From assembly GCA_964500965.1 (NCBI GenBank), contig CAZCQZ010000022.1, positions 1 to 33,185 of the forward strand: a stretch of DNA of 33,185 bases. Direction: 5' to 3'. This stretch comes from JAISGQ01 sp964500965 (GTDB taxonomy: Bacteria > Bacillota > Clostridia > Oscillospirales > Acutalibacteraceae). Shown one piece after another: positions 23,937 to 32,411 of the stretch. The position numbers were made by a program, and so were the translations under genes. The first letter of the stretch is position 1, and each line of letters opens with the position of its first letter. The notes beneath the pieces were generated by a model. It was not told where the DNA came from. It saw only the letters and a list, made by a program, of their open reading frames with translations, and ran no database searches.

Positions 23937-24740
23937 ATGATTGCTATGCTTGAAATGCTCCCCGATGAAAGAGGAACGTTTTTTAAAAAGCTCGACTACA
24001 TCACTCCGAGAAAAATTGCCGCTCGGCTTATGCCGGTCGGCGACACTAACATGCTGAGCGTTACACATCGCGAACACATACGCGGCATTAACTGGAAAAA
24101 GCTTGAGGACATCACGGCTATCCGCGACTGGCTTTTGCCGCGCGGAATCGTGCCTCCCTCAGCCTCCGCGATAAGAGGCTTTAAGCCTGAACATCTGCCT
24201 GCCAGACTGCTTGAAAATGTCGCAGTTGCTACGCTGAAAAACGCCGATATTAAGCCGTCATCGCTGTCTGTCGGTATTTATCCGCATGAAAGCGGCATTG
24301 CGCTTGAATCTGTGCTTGAACGTGTACGCGAGGTTCATCTTCTGTATGACGGCAACAACGAGGAGCTGGCACAGGATATTATGGACAAATACGGTGCGGC
24401 AATTATCATCGGTGATAATGACGAAATTTTTTCGGGTTGTCAAATGGTTATTGCCTCCGGAGACAGCTCCGGTCGTGCACAGACAGATAAAAACGCATTG
24501 CTGTTCTCCCCTGCTGTGAATCAACGTCGCGCTCTGCACGTGCGTTCGACTCTGCCGCAATCGCCCGAACAGTATTCCTATCCCTCACGTCTTTTCGGTG
24601 CATTAAAAACACTGAGTGCTTTTTATGAGCTTGAAAACCGCACCGAGCTGGCTCAAATCACCCCGACGCTTGCCTGTATTGACGGTGGGCTGATAACCGT
24701 TGCAGAGCTTTCTTTGTATTTAAAAGCACTTGCAATATGA
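23937..24740 (+). CDS. Hypothetical protein heading a SpoIVF-like cluster (267 aa)
   Basis: The family is not recognised. The protein is soluble and mixed alpha/beta. The N-terminal part reads DERGTFFKKLDYITPRKIAA and holds several Arg/His-rich segments. The centre (VGIYPHESGIALESVLERV to GAAIIIGDNDEIFSGCQMVIAS) looks like a nucleotide-fold with alternating strands and helices, but no canonical motif stands out. The start at 23937 has AGGTG six bases upstream; an in-frame GTG at 23928 lies inside that ribosome site and is unlikely. It ends 10 bases before the M23 gene, so it should belong to the same operon and plausibly functions with it in sporulation or wall metabolism. That link is inference from position only. 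Confidence 0.82.
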   Translation: MIAMLEMLPDERGTFFKKLDYITPRKIAARLMPVGDTNMLSVTHREHIRGINWKKLEDITAIRDWLLPRGIVPPSASAIRGFKPEHLPARLLENVAVATLKNADIKPSSLSVGIYPHESGIALESVLERVREVHLLYDGNNEELAQDIMDKYGAAIIIGDNDEIFSGCQMVIASGDSSGRAQTDKNALLFSPAVNQRRALHVRSTLPQSPEQYSYPSRLFGALKTLSAFYELENRTELAQITPTLACIDGGLITVAELSLYLKALAI

Positions 24741-24750
24741 GGTGGTCAAT

Positions 24751-25389
24751 ATGATTTATTACATTGATGCTTTACCGATTCGCAAAAAGTCACGTTTATC
24801 ATTTAAGCGACTGCGCCTATGGCTTTACCCTGCCTCTGTCGTCGCTTCGCTTCTGATTTCACTGCCGTTGTTAACAGGCGGCAAGACAGCTCAGCCTGTC
24901 GTTGTTTCCTCTGCCGAGCTGTCCTGCTGTGACGTCAAAACAGCGGTATCGGAATCGGAAATTACCGGGCAAATGTCCGTTACGGTCTTTTCAGAATTTG
25001 CCGCCCCTCTTGATTACGCTCGCATCACTTCCCATTACGGCTACCGGACAAATCCTGTTTCGGGGAAATATAAGCTGCACAGCGGTCTTGACCTTGCCTG
25101 CTCTGCCGGCTCTCCCATATACGCCGTACAGGACGGTACTGTCACAGTCTCCGAATACTCGGAGAGCTACGGAAATTACATAATAATCGAGCACGAAAAC
25201 GGTTACCAAACTCTGTACGCGCATTGTTCCGAGCTTCTGAAAAACAAAGGCGATTACGTATGCACAGGCGAACGAATTGCACTTGTAGGCAGTACGGGAA
25301 ACTCCACCGGTCCGCACTTGCACATAGAACTGCGGCTTGACGGCGAACGTCTTGACCCCGAACCGTTTTTCGGCAAATTTTTCCAATGA
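24751..25389 (+). CDS. M23-family peptidase with N-terminal anchor, SpoIVFA-like (212 aa)
   Basis: A short basic cytoplasmic start and one TM helix (about 23-43) are followed by a linker and a LytM/M23 domain (about 90-205). Zn ligands H110, D114 (HSGLD) and H191 (HLH) are present, as are the active-site histidines in YAHCS (158) and at 189, so it may be an active D,D-endopeptidase, unlike many SpoIVFA proteins. Its gene overlaps the following M50 protease gene by 4 bases. A membrane-bound M23 protein paired with an M50 protease is the SpoIVFA-SpoIVFB arrangement, in which SpoIVFA holds the protease inactive until a signal from the forespore. The start at 24751 has GAGGTGG 5 bases upstream. 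Confidence 0.85.
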   Translation: MIYYIDALPIRKKSRLSFKRLRLWLYPASVVASLLISLPLLTGGKTAQPVVVSSAELSCCDVKTAVSESEITGQMSVTVFSEFAAPLDYARITSHYGYRTNPVSGKYKLHSGLDLACSAGSPIYAVQDGTVTVSEYSESYGNYIIIEHENGYQTLYAHCSELLKNKGDYVCTGERIALVGSTGNSTGPHLHIELRLDGERLDPEPFFGKFFQ

Positions 25390-25964
25390 GCTTTTATATC
25401 GGAACGTGCCGTATCAGAGTGAGCTTCTTTTTCTTCGTACTGCTCTGCGTTTGCTCTCTTTCGGACAGGAGCGGTATCATGCTGTCGGGAATTGCAGCCG
25501 CTTTTTTGCATGAGTGCGCTCACATTGTCGCCGTGCTTTTTTCCGGGCTTCGACCTGAATCTCTCAGTGTTACCTCCGCAGGACTTCAAATGCAAATCCC
25601 GGAACTTACGGAACGTCGCAGTATATGCATATCAATCGCTTCTGCCGGCGTGCTGTTTAACCTGTTGCTATTTGCGGCATCAATGCCCTTTTCAAAGGAA
25701 TTTGCCGCCGCGAATCTTTCACTTTGCCTGCTGAATTTATTACCCTGCGACCCCTTTGACGGTGGTATAATTCTTCGTACAATTCTCGAAAAGCACCTGT
25801 CATTCCGTACTTCGGATATTATTATTTATGCTCTGACAGTGCTTATCCTGGCTGTACTGGTTACTTTCGGTACACTTGTCCTGATAAAAACACGGTATAA
25901 TTACTCCCTGCTCACCCTTGCGTTGCTGGTTTTTACAACAATTTGTCAAAGAACATTGCAATAA
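25386..25964 (+). CDS. M50 intramembrane zinc metalloprotease, SpoIVFB-like (192 aa)
   Basis: This is a site-2-type protease of the SpoIVFB kind, acting in the membrane of the mother cell to release sigma-K from its pro-form in Bacillus. The metal motif HECAH is at residues 42-46, and NLLPCDPFDGG (117-127) supplies the third ligand, Asp125; both are intact and at positions like those of SpoIVFB. At least four hydrophobic segments flank them (about 12-25, 32-52, 80-100, 140-170). It is shorter than Bacillus SpoIVFB because it lacks the C-terminal CBS domain. Coupling to the upstream M23 gene by a 4-base overlap supports joint function. Whether the substrate is a pro-sigma factor cannot be told here. 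Confidence 0.85.
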   Translation: MSFYIGTCRIRVSFFFFVLLCVCSLSDRSGIMLSGIAAAFLHECAHIVAVLFSGLRPESLSVTSAGLQMQIPELTERRSICISIASAGVLFNLLLFAASMPFSKEFAAANLSLCLLNLLPCDPFDGGIILRTILEKHLSFRTSDIIIYALTVLILAVLVTFGTLVLIKTRYNYSLLTLALLVFTTICQRTLQ

Positions 25965-25984
25965 TTTAAATTTTGCGGTATCAT
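25956..25984 (+). promoter_or_regulatory. Possible internal promoter before the radical SAM gene
   Basis: TTGCAA (25956-25961), 17 bp and TATCAT (25979-25984) overlap the end of the M50 gene. It could uncouple the radical SAM pair from the sporulation-type genes. Confidence 0.5.
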
Positions 25985-26006
25985 TAGACAGATTGGAGGT
26001 TATCTA

Positions 26007-27854
26007 ATGATACGCAAGGATATTGAAGATTTCCTGCTCAAGGTTCAAAAGCCCGGCAGATATGTCGGCGGTGAACCGGGCAGTATTGTAAAAAAACGCG
26101 AAGACGTTAACATTCGCTTTGCTTTTTGCTTTCCCGATTCATACGAAATAGGCATGTCGCATTTGGGAATAAAGATTCTGTACGGTCTTTACAACAGCAT
26201 TCCCGACGTATGGTGTGAACGTGTTTTTGCACCGTGGTCGGATATGGAAAAGGAAATGCGTGACAGAAATATTCCCCTTTACGGTCTTGAAAGCGGTGAC
26301 GCTATTAAGGATTTTGATTTTGTCGGCTTCACTCTCCAGTATGAGCTGAGCTTTTCAAACATTCTTCTCATGCTGGATTTGGCGCAAATTCCTCTGCTTG
26401 CAAAAGACCGCACCGACGATGACCCGATTATCGTCTGCGGCGGTCCGTGCGCCTGCAACGGTGAGCCTATTGCGGATTTTGTCGATGTTTTCTCACTGGG
26501 TGACGGTGAGGAAGTATCAATTGATATGTTTGACCTGTACAGAGATTGCAAGGCAAAAGGCTTTACACGCAAGCAATTTCTTGAAGCAGCAAGCAAAGTT
26601 GACGGTCTTTATATTCCCTCGCTTTATGATGTCGAATATAAAGAGGACGGTACAATCAAATGTGTAACTCCCCGTGACGGTGCTCCCGCTACCGTCAAAA
26701 AGCGTGTTGTTGCAGACCTTGATTCAATGTATTATCCCGATAATTTTGTCGTACCGTTTATCGACATTGTACACGACAGAGCCGTTGCCGAGATTTTCAG
26801 AGGTTGTATTCGCGGTTGTCGCTTCTGTCAAGCCGGATTCCTTTACAGACCTATTCGTGAAAAAAGCCCTGAAACAATCAACAAACAATGCCGTGACCTT
26901 TGCAGGAACACCGGCTATGATGAAATTTCCCTTTCTTCCCTCAGCTCCAGCGATTATACCAAGCTGCCCGAACTTCTGGACGAAATGCTGGACTGGTCGG
27001 AAAAGGACAAAGTGAGTATTTCTCTGCCCTCTCTGCGCGTTGACGGTTTTTCCGCGGAGCTTACCGAAAAGCTGAAAAAAGTACGCCGCGGCGGGCTTAC
27101 CTTTGCGCCGGAAGCGGGCACACAGCGACTTCGCGACGTTATCAATAAAAACGTCACCGAGGAGGAACTTGTAAATACCTGCCGCACCGCATTTGACGGC
27201 GGCTGGACAAGCGTTAAGCTTTACTTTATGATCGGACTGCCCACGGAAACCCTTGAAGATGTCGAAGGCATTGTCAAAATGGCTCAGCTTGCCGTTGACA
27301 CCTTCTACCACAACCCGAACAAGCCAAAGGGCAAGGGTGTACAGGTAACTGCAAGCGCATCGACCTTTGTTCCTAAACCGTTCACTCCGTTCCAATGGGA
27401 GCCGCAGGACACTATCGAAACCATACACCAAAAGCAGAAGCATCTGCTTTCCTGTGTCACCTCAAAAAAGATTACTCTCAACTATCACGATGCGGACACC
27501 AGTTTTCTCGAAGCGGTATTCGCCCGTGGTGACAGGCGGCTCGGAAAGGTGTTACTCAGAGCCTATGAGCTTGGCTGTAAATTTGACGGCTGGAGCGATT
27601 ATTTCAGTCTTGAACGCTGGCTTCAGGCATTTGAGGATTGCGGCGTTGACCCTGCATTTTATGCAAATCGCAGACGTTCCTATGATGAAATTCTGCCCTG
27701 GGATCACATTGACTACGGTATCAGCAAGGCATTTCTTATAAGAGAGCATGAAAAATCTCTGCGTGCCGAAACTACCCCTCATTGCCGTCAGCAGTGTGCA
27801 GGCTGTGGCGCAAATAAGCTGAACGGAGGTAAATGTGATGCTCTTGCCCGTTAG
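26007..27854 (+). CDS. B12-binding-domain radical SAM protein, TIGR03960 family (615 aa)
   Basis: This is an uncharacterised radical SAM enzyme. The N-terminal cobalamin-binding-like domain (about 30-190, e.g. FCFPDSYEIGMSHLGIKILY) precedes the radical SAM core, with its 4Fe-4S cysteines C267, C271 and C274 in GCIRGCRFCQAG. Downstream lie the GGLTFAPEAGTQRLRDVI and GLPTE segments of SAM binding. The C-terminal end has a further Cys cluster (CRQQCAGC) that may bind a metal or cluster. The ribosome site TTGGAGG is 7 bases before the ATG. It overlaps by 17 bases with the DUF2344 gene, the usual partner (fused to it in some species). The pair usually sits before rng and the L21/L27 genes and is suspected to act on RNA or ribosomes; that context is missing here. 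Confidence 0.93.
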   Translation: MIRKDIEDFLLKVQKPGRYVGGEPGSIVKKREDVNIRFAFCFPDSYEIGMSHLGIKILYGLYNSIPDVWCERVFAPWSDMEKEMRDRNIPLYGLESGDAIKDFDFVGFTLQYELSFSNILLMLDLAQIPLLAKDRTDDDPIIVCGGPCACNGEPIADFVDVFSLGDGEEVSIDMFDLYRDCKAKGFTRKQFLEAASKVDGLYIPSLYDVEYKEDGTIKCVTPRDGAPATVKKRVVADLDSMYYPDNFVVPFIDIVHDRAVAEIFRGCIRGCRFCQAGFLYRPIREKSPETINKQCRDLCRNTGYDEISLSSLSSSDYTKLPELLDEMLDWSEKDKVSISLPSLRVDGFSAELTEKLKKVRRGGLTFAPEAGTQRLRDVINKNVTEEELVNTCRTAFDGGWTSVKLYFMIGLPTETLEDVEGIVKMAQLAVDTFYHNPNKPKGKGVQVTASASTFVPKPFTPFQWEPQDTIETIHQKQKHLLSCVTSKKITLNYHDADTSFLEAVFARGDRRLGKVLLRAYELGCKFDGWSDYFSLERWLQAFEDCGVDPAFYANRRRSYDEILPWDHIDYGISKAFLIREHEKSLRAETTPHCRQQCAGCGANKLNGGKCDALAR

Positions 27855-28503
27855 AATGTTTTTTCGCAAAGACGGTCCGTCAAGGTATATGTCACATCTT
27901 GACCTTACAAGATGTATGACAAGATGCATACGCCGTGCCGGTCTGCCAATATGGTATACCGAGGGCTTTAATCCCCACGCATACATGACCTTCGCTCTCC
28001 CTCTTTCACTGGGTGCCGCCGGATATTATGAAATTATGGACATACGATTAACTGAGGATATGCCGTTAAATGAAGCTGTCAAACGCCTTAATGCCGCGTT
28101 GCCGGAGGGTATTGAGATTTTAAGGGCTGCCGCTCCGATAAAAAAGCCCACCGCCATTGTTTCCGCTCGCTGGGAAATATCCGTTGAAGATTCTACCCTG
28201 TCTGCCGCAGAGCTTTCCGATGCTCTGACTGCATTCCTGTCAAAAGACGAAATATTGGTAGAAAAGAAAACCAAAGCAAAAAAGCTCACTCAATTTGATG
28301 TTAAACCACAGATTACGGAATGGAGCGTTGATAACTGTGATAATGCGGTAAAGCTCATGCTTTTACTGCCTGCCGGTTGTATCAATAACGTCAACCCAAG
28401 CCTGATTCTCAATGCTTTTGCTTTACAGCTCGGTCACGAGCCTGAACATGTTTTCATAAAGCGCACCGAAGTTTTTGACGACGAGGGTAAGCTGTTTGAA
28501 TAG
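27838..28503 (+). CDS. DUF2344 / TIGR03936 family protein (221 aa)
   Basis: This is the companion of the TIGR03960 radical SAM protein; the two occur together or fused across Firmicutes. The opening (RMFFRKDGPSRYMSHLDLTR, then RRAGLPIWYTEGFNPHAYMTFA) is the hallmark of the family. It is cytoplasmic with no catalytic motif known. The gene begins inside the end of the radical SAM gene; GGAGG (27825-27829) fits either ATG 27838 (8 bases) or GTG 27835 (5 bases), and the ATG is preferred. It is the last gene of the cluster, followed by a strong terminator. A role in tRNA or rRNA modification is often supposed for the pair but not shown. Confidence 0.92.
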   Translation: MLLPVRMFFRKDGPSRYMSHLDLTRCMTRCIRRAGLPIWYTEGFNPHAYMTFALPLSLGAAGYYEIMDIRLTEDMPLNEAVKRLNAALPEGIEILRAAAPIKKPTAIVSARWEISVEDSTLSAAELSDALTAFLSKDEILVEKKTKAKKLTQFDVKPQITEWSVDNCDNAVKLMLLLPAGCINNVNPSLILNAFALQLGHEPEHVFIKRTEVFDDEGKLFE

Positions 28504-28535
28504 CAAAGTCGCTTTGTGATTTAAAAATTGAAAGT

Positions 28536-28575
28536 ACAAAACAGGCGTATGCAAAAATGCATACGCCTGTTTTGT
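28536..28575 (+). terminator. Strong terminator after the radical SAM/DUF2344 pair
   Basis: A perfect 17-bp stem, ACAAAACAGGCGTATGC (28536-28552) with its complement at 28559-28575, encloses a six-base loop. The arms end in T- and A-rich sequence on either side, so it may work in both directions. Confidence 0.85.
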
Positions 28576-28646
28576 CATACTTGTTTTGACATAACGCAAA
28601 ATCAACTTAAAGTTAAATAATTATTTGAACAAATCGAAAAGTAATA

Positions 28647-28676
28647 CATGGAACAACGGAAATTTCATGGTATAAT
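28647..28676 (+). promoter_or_regulatory. Promoter of the XRE regulator-ABC operon
   Basis: A consensus TATAAT at 28671-28676 is preceded by a weak -35 (TGGAAC, 28649-28654) at 16 bp. CATGGAA (28647-28653) and TTTCATG (28663-28669) form an imperfect dyad across the spacer that may be the operator of the regulator encoded next. Confidence 0.5.
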
Positions 28677-28708
28677 TCTTTCATCAAAGCGATGGAAGGC
28701 GCATTTAC

Positions 28709-29728
28709 ATGAAAATCAGTGAAAACATCAAAAAATTAAGAAAAGCCAAAAATCTTCGACAGGAGCAGCTTGCCGAAGCAATGGGAGTATCGACTGCTTC
28801 CGTTTCTAAATGGGAAACCGGACAGTGTGCGCCGGAATTAACGGTATTGGCGGAACTGGCAGATTTTTTTGAAATCTCCATAGATTCACTTATAGGACAT
28901 AACGTTAATCCGTACCGTGTAAACACTTTAATACAGCAGGCAGAGCGTGCGGTCGATGAGCGCGATGAAGAAACAGCGGTTTCCTTTTGTGAAAAGATTC
29001 TCCGCAATTACCCCAATGATGTCCATGCGGTAAAATCCTGCACGGACTGCTACTATCGCCTGTTTATCTATACCGGTCATAAAAATTACATGGAACAGTG
29101 CATCAAACAAACGGAACGGCTGATGTATCTGAGCCAAGGAGAATCGGAACGGAATCGTTTGGAGCGAATACATGATTTGGGCAATCAATACTCACTGCTT
29201 GAGCAGTGGGATAAAGCAAAGGAATACTACGAGCAAAGCAATGTCTGCCGATGCAATCAGGCATCTATCGCACAATGCCTGTTAAAGCAGGAAAATTTCC
29301 GTGAAGCACTCACAATGCTGTCCGACGAGGTAGCAAGCAGCGTCTTTCATCTCTATCAAACCGTAAATAGCCTGAATGAATGTTGGTGTGAATTAGGAGA
29401 ATACGAGAAAGCCTGTTCAGCCCTGACATGGATTTACGAAATAATGGACAAGCTGAATTACAATCCCACTATCATGTTGCTTGTTCAAATTGAATTGGCG
29501 GCAAACTATCAAAACAGCGGCAGACAGGAGCAGGCTTTGAACGCAATACGCAAAGCGGCAGAACAGGTAACGCAAAGCAATATATTAAAACCCATGGCAG
29601 ACTTTCTGCAAACGGAAAAAGAACACGAATTCTTAATCACTGTTGCAGACAATCGTAAGCTTATTAAAGACATGGCTCAAAAAATGGGGACAGCTTATGT
29701 GGATACAGTACGTGAGGTGTTGGAATGA
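28709..29728 (+). CDS. XRE-family regulator with TPR-like C-terminal region (339 aa)
   Basis: The N-terminal helix-turn-helix of the Cro/C1 type covers residues 4-58 (LRKAKNLRQEQLAEAMGVS, then TASVSKWETGQCAPEL). It is followed by about 260 residues of alpha-helical repeats with TPR character (ETAVSFCEKILRNYPNDVHA, EQWDKAKEYYEQSNVC, GRQEQALNAIRKAAEQ). No membrane segment is present. Such HTH-TPR proteins often respond to peptides or envelope signals. Its stop overlaps the ABC transporter start by 4 bases (ATGA), so it almost certainly controls that gene. Ribosome site AAGG lies 9 bases upstream. The signal and whether it activates or represses are unknown. Confidence 0.88.
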   Translation: MKISENIKKLRKAKNLRQEQLAEAMGVSTASVSKWETGQCAPELTVLAELADFFEISIDSLIGHNVNPYRVNTLIQQAERAVDERDEETAVSFCEKILRNYPNDVHAVKSCTDCYYRLFIYTGHKNYMEQCIKQTERLMYLSQGESERNRLERIHDLGNQYSLLEQWDKAKEYYEQSNVCRCNQASIAQCLLKQENFREALTMLSDEVASSVFHLYQTVNSLNECWCELGEYEKACSALTWIYEIMDKLNYNPTIMLLVQIELAANYQNSGRQEQALNAIRKAAEQVTQSNILKPMADFLQTEKEHEFLITVADNRKLIKDMAQKMGTAYVDTVREVLE

Positions 29729-31317
29729 AAACCTATATTTTTCGCAGAAAATGGCTGTTTTTACTTACGTTGGCTATAACGGTTTTGTGGAATTGCGTAA
29801 ACATGTTCAGAACTGTTTTAGACCAAAAGCTGATTGATGCCGTGTTGGAAGTTGACCGCACCGACATTACGAAAATCGCCATAGCCGTTGTTGTATCTGC
29901 GGTTATCTCCGGGCTTATTTACATTGCCTGCCAACTTACAAACAATCGCTTCACTATCACCGTCATGGACGATATGCGAAAAGCAATTTTTGCCGGTGTA
30001 ATGAGGCGCAGCAGAAAGGATTTTTTCTCGGAAAATTACGGAAATTACATCTCGGCTATCACAAATGATATGAAGCTGATTCGAGGTCAATACCTTAATA
30101 TGCTGTTCATGACTGTTATTTTCGGGTGCTGTATGATTTTTTCCGCTGTGATGATGTTCCTGTATTCACCGATTGTTACCGTCGTGGCGATATTTTGTGC
30201 CACTGTGATGACTGTTTTGCCAACGGTTTTGGGACGGCTTATGAAGCGGCTTTCAAAAGAACATTCCGAAAAGCTGGCAGAGCTGAACACGATGCTCACC
30301 GAGTTGTTTTCAGGATTTCAGGTGCTTCGTTCTTTTGGCGTAATGGGTCATGCAAGGAAAAAATTTGAACAATGCAGTACCGAGCTGAAAAAGTCTCAGC
30401 AAAAATATGAGGGTATGGACAGCTTTTCCGATGCTTTTGCCCAATTTTTAAGTGTGCTGACACAAACTGTTATTCTTGTAACATCGGCAATTATGGTTAT
30501 GAACGGTCGTATGAGTGCCGGAACACTGGTTGCGTTTACCGCTCTGAACGGCAACTTTTGCAGTGGACTTTCTGTTGTTTTAATGGGTATCCCAATGATT
30601 CGGGGTGCAAAACCAATCATTGAAAATATCAACGAATTTGCCGACTATGAGAAGCCGCAAACAGAAAATGCCGCTCCCACTTTCCGAAAATCGCTGAAAG
30701 TCCGTAATCTTGGATTTGCCTATCAGGAGGGTGTGCCGATTTTAGAACATTTATCGCTCTCAATCCATTCGGGAGAAAAATGCGCCTTGACAGGAGAAAG
30801 CGGCAGTGGCAAAACAACGCTTATTAGGCTGCTCAGCGGTGAGCTGGACGGATATACAGGCGATATTCGTTACGATGATGTTTCTTTGACCGAAACGGAT
30901 TGTGAAAGTATTTGCCACATTGCGGCGGTAATTCATCAGGATGTATTTCTGTTTGATGATACGATTCGCAATAATATCTGCCTGTTTGATGAATTTTCCG
31001 AAAAAGACTTTCAGCGTGCATTACAGCTCAGTGGCGTTTCAAAATTTATAGACCGGTTTGATGACGGTGTAAATCACCGGGTCGGTCAGCGTGGAGAATA
31101 TCTGTCCGGCGGTCAACGGCAAAGAGTGGCAATCGCCCGTGCTTTGATTCGCAATACGCCGTTTTTGATTTTGGACGAGGGTACTTCTGCATTGGACGAG
31201 CAAACCGCAACGGAAATTGAAAAAGAGCTACTGCACATTCCTGAGCTGACATTACTGACCATTACCCACAATTTGCGCAGACCACAGGATTACAGCTGGG
31301 TTATTCGGCTGGGATAA
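29725..31317 (+). CDS. ABC transporter half-molecule, ATPase plus permease (530 aa)
   Basis: An N-terminal exporter-type TMD has about six helices (roughly 12-30, 50-72, 125-150, 155-175, 235-260, 265-290). The NBD shows Walker A GESGSGKTT, signature LSGGQRQRVA, Walker B FLILDEGTSALDE with the catalytic Glu, and H-loop TITHNLRRP. At 530 residues it is shorter than typical half-exporters, with a short C-terminal end and a compact NBD. All nucleotide-site motifs are intact, so it may act as a homodimer. It is translationally coupled to the XRE-TPR regulator upstream. Its 3' end overlaps the convergent acetyltransferase gene by 17 bases. Candidate substrates are peptides, drugs or lipids; nothing in the window decides. 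Confidence 0.9.
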   Translation: MKTYIFRRKWLFLLTLAITVLWNCVNMFRTVLDQKLIDAVLEVDRTDITKIAIAVVVSAVISGLIYIACQLTNNRFTITVMDDMRKAIFAGVMRRSRKDFFSENYGNYISAITNDMKLIRGQYLNMLFMTVIFGCCMIFSAVMMFLYSPIVTVVAIFCATVMTVLPTVLGRLMKRLSKEHSEKLAELNTMLTELFSGFQVLRSFGVMGHARKKFEQCSTELKKSQQKYEGMDSFSDAFAQFLSVLTQTVILVTSAIMVMNGRMSAGTLVAFTALNGNFCSGLSVVLMGIPMIRGAKPIIENINEFADYEKPQTENAAPTFRKSLKVRNLGFAYQEGVPILEHLSLSIHSGEKCALTGESGSGKTTLIRLLSGELDGYTGDIRYDDVSLTETDCESICHIAAVIHQDVFLFDDTIRNNICLFDEFSEKDFQRALQLSGVSKFIDRFDDGVNHRVGQRGEYLSGGQRQRVAIARALIRNTPFLILDEGTSALDEQTATEIEKELLHIPELTLLTITHNLRRPQDYSWVIRLG

Positions 31318-32284
31318 ACACACGCTCGTCAATTCTCCGAGCAAATGAGTAAGTATATGGTGTAAAATATTTTCCCCAGAAATTTAGCGCCGTTGGATTA
31401 AGCGTTTCGCAGTCCACTCCAAGGCAAGTTACACCCTCCGCTTTCAATTTATCGCAAATATAGCCAAGCAAAGCCTGCGCAACACCCTTGCCACGATATG
31501 TTTCGTCAAAATATGCGCCGCAGATATTCTTCATGGTGTTGTATTCTGTAATAAAATTTTCCGCGTTGTCATCTAATGATATAAAGCCGATAATTCTGTT
31601 GTCTGCTTCTGCTACAAAAATGCGCATGGTTTCACGCTTAACCCAGCTTTCAAACCATTCATCGAAATCATCATCAGGTAAAAATACCGGTGCGCCCGCC
31701 AAATGCTTGCTAAGTCCTCTTTGCAGATGTTTAATATTCCTGAATTCATCTGCCGAAAGCTCCTTAAATACGACATTGCATGAATAATTATGCAAATCAA
31801 ATCCCGGTACTTCACGCACAAAGTCCGCACAACGTATCCCGAAACCGTTGAGAACAAAGGATTTCGCCGTTTCATTATCGTGAGCATATCTGCTCAAAGC
31901 ACAACTGAAAGCTCCCTGTTTCACAAACTTTTCTGCTGTTTTAGCAAATAACATTGATGCAAGCCTGCCGCGATTTTCGTACTCATACGAAAATGCACTT
32001 CCGCCTAAAGGCGAGAAAACACCTTTTACGTTTCCGAAAAAGCCGTCCCATGGACCTGCGAAAACCATGTATCCCACAAGTTCTTCATTACATACTGCCG
32101 CTTCCCCGAATGGCTGACCACTTAACCAGCGCAAAACACCTGTCAGTTGTCTGCTGAAATCCTCGAAAGGCAAATCCGGGCAATACGTTCTTTCTGCTTC
32201 AAGCTCCGCAAGTGCAAGCTTGACTGCCCCATCAATGTGTTTTTCGTTGAATTTTTCAAATACAATTTTGTTTTTAGTAATCAT
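31301..32284 (-). CDS. GNAT-family acetyltransferase, two-domain (327 aa)
   Basis: This is a probable acetyl-CoA-dependent N-acetyltransferase. The C-terminal half (about 170-315) is a clear GNAT domain, with the acetyl-CoA loop YRGKGVAQALLGYICDKL preceded by EYNTMKNICGAYFDE and followed by DCETLNPTALNFWGKYF. The N-terminal half (1-160) looks like a second, degenerate GNAT domain (ELVGYMVFAGPW, NRGRLASMLFAKTAEKF, NETAKSFVLNGFG). The start at 32284 lacks an ideally spaced ribosome site (AAAGGA 13 bases away), so initiation may be weak or leader-dependent. It lies behind a long structured leader with its own small ORF and terminator, suggesting attenuation. Substrate unknown: an antibiotic, an amino acid or polyamine are all possible. 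It converges on the ABC gene, overlapping by 17 bases. Confidence 0.88.
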   Translation of the reverse strand: MITKNKIVFEKFNEKHIDGAVKLALAELEAERTYCPDLPFEDFSRQLTGVLRWLSGQPFGEAAVCNEELVGYMVFAGPWDGFFGNVKGVFSPLGGSAFSYEYENRGRLASMLFAKTAEKFVKQGAFSCALSRYAHDNETAKSFVLNGFGIRCADFVREVPGFDLHNYSCNVVFKELSADEFRNIKHLQRGLSKHLAGAPVFLPDDDFDEWFESWVKRETMRIFVAEADNRIIGFISLDDNAENFITEYNTMKNICGAYFDETYRGKGVAQALLGYICDKLKAEGVTCLGVDCETLNPTALNFWGKYFTPYTYSFARRIDERVFIPAE

Positions 32285-32348
32285 TGTAAAAAAACATTCC
32301 TTTCAAATTTTAGCTTTTTGAACATACCTCGGTAATTTTACGCAAGCA

Positions 32349-32411
32349 ATGCCGCGGCTTGAAAAGAACATTTCGGACACAAAAAAGCCGCGGCAAAATA
32401 CGCCGCGGCAT
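32349..32411 (-). promoter_or_regulatory. Alternative (antiterminator-type) pairing in the GNAT leader
   Basis: A third copy of the self-complementary octamer GCCGCGGC (32351-32358, within ATGCCGCGGC at 32349-32358) can pair for 10 bp with the first copy (GCCGCGGCAT at 32402-32411). This would exclude the terminator stem. A local hairpin (CAAGC 32343-32347 / GCTTG 32357-32361) can in turn sequester that third copy. Confidence 0.55.
32381..32409 (-). terminator. GC-rich leader terminator (attenuator) before the GNAT gene
   Basis: Two copies of GCCGCGGC (32402-32409 and 32387-32394), separated by seven bases, form an 8-bp stem and are followed on the minus strand by six T (32386-32381). It lies between the leader peptide and the GNAT gene, so readthrough is needed for expression. 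Confidence 0.85.

Noticed and set aside
26724..27443. 239-codon open frame on the minus strand
   Set aside because: Antisense shadow of the radical SAM core; its composition is that of a mirrored coding frame.
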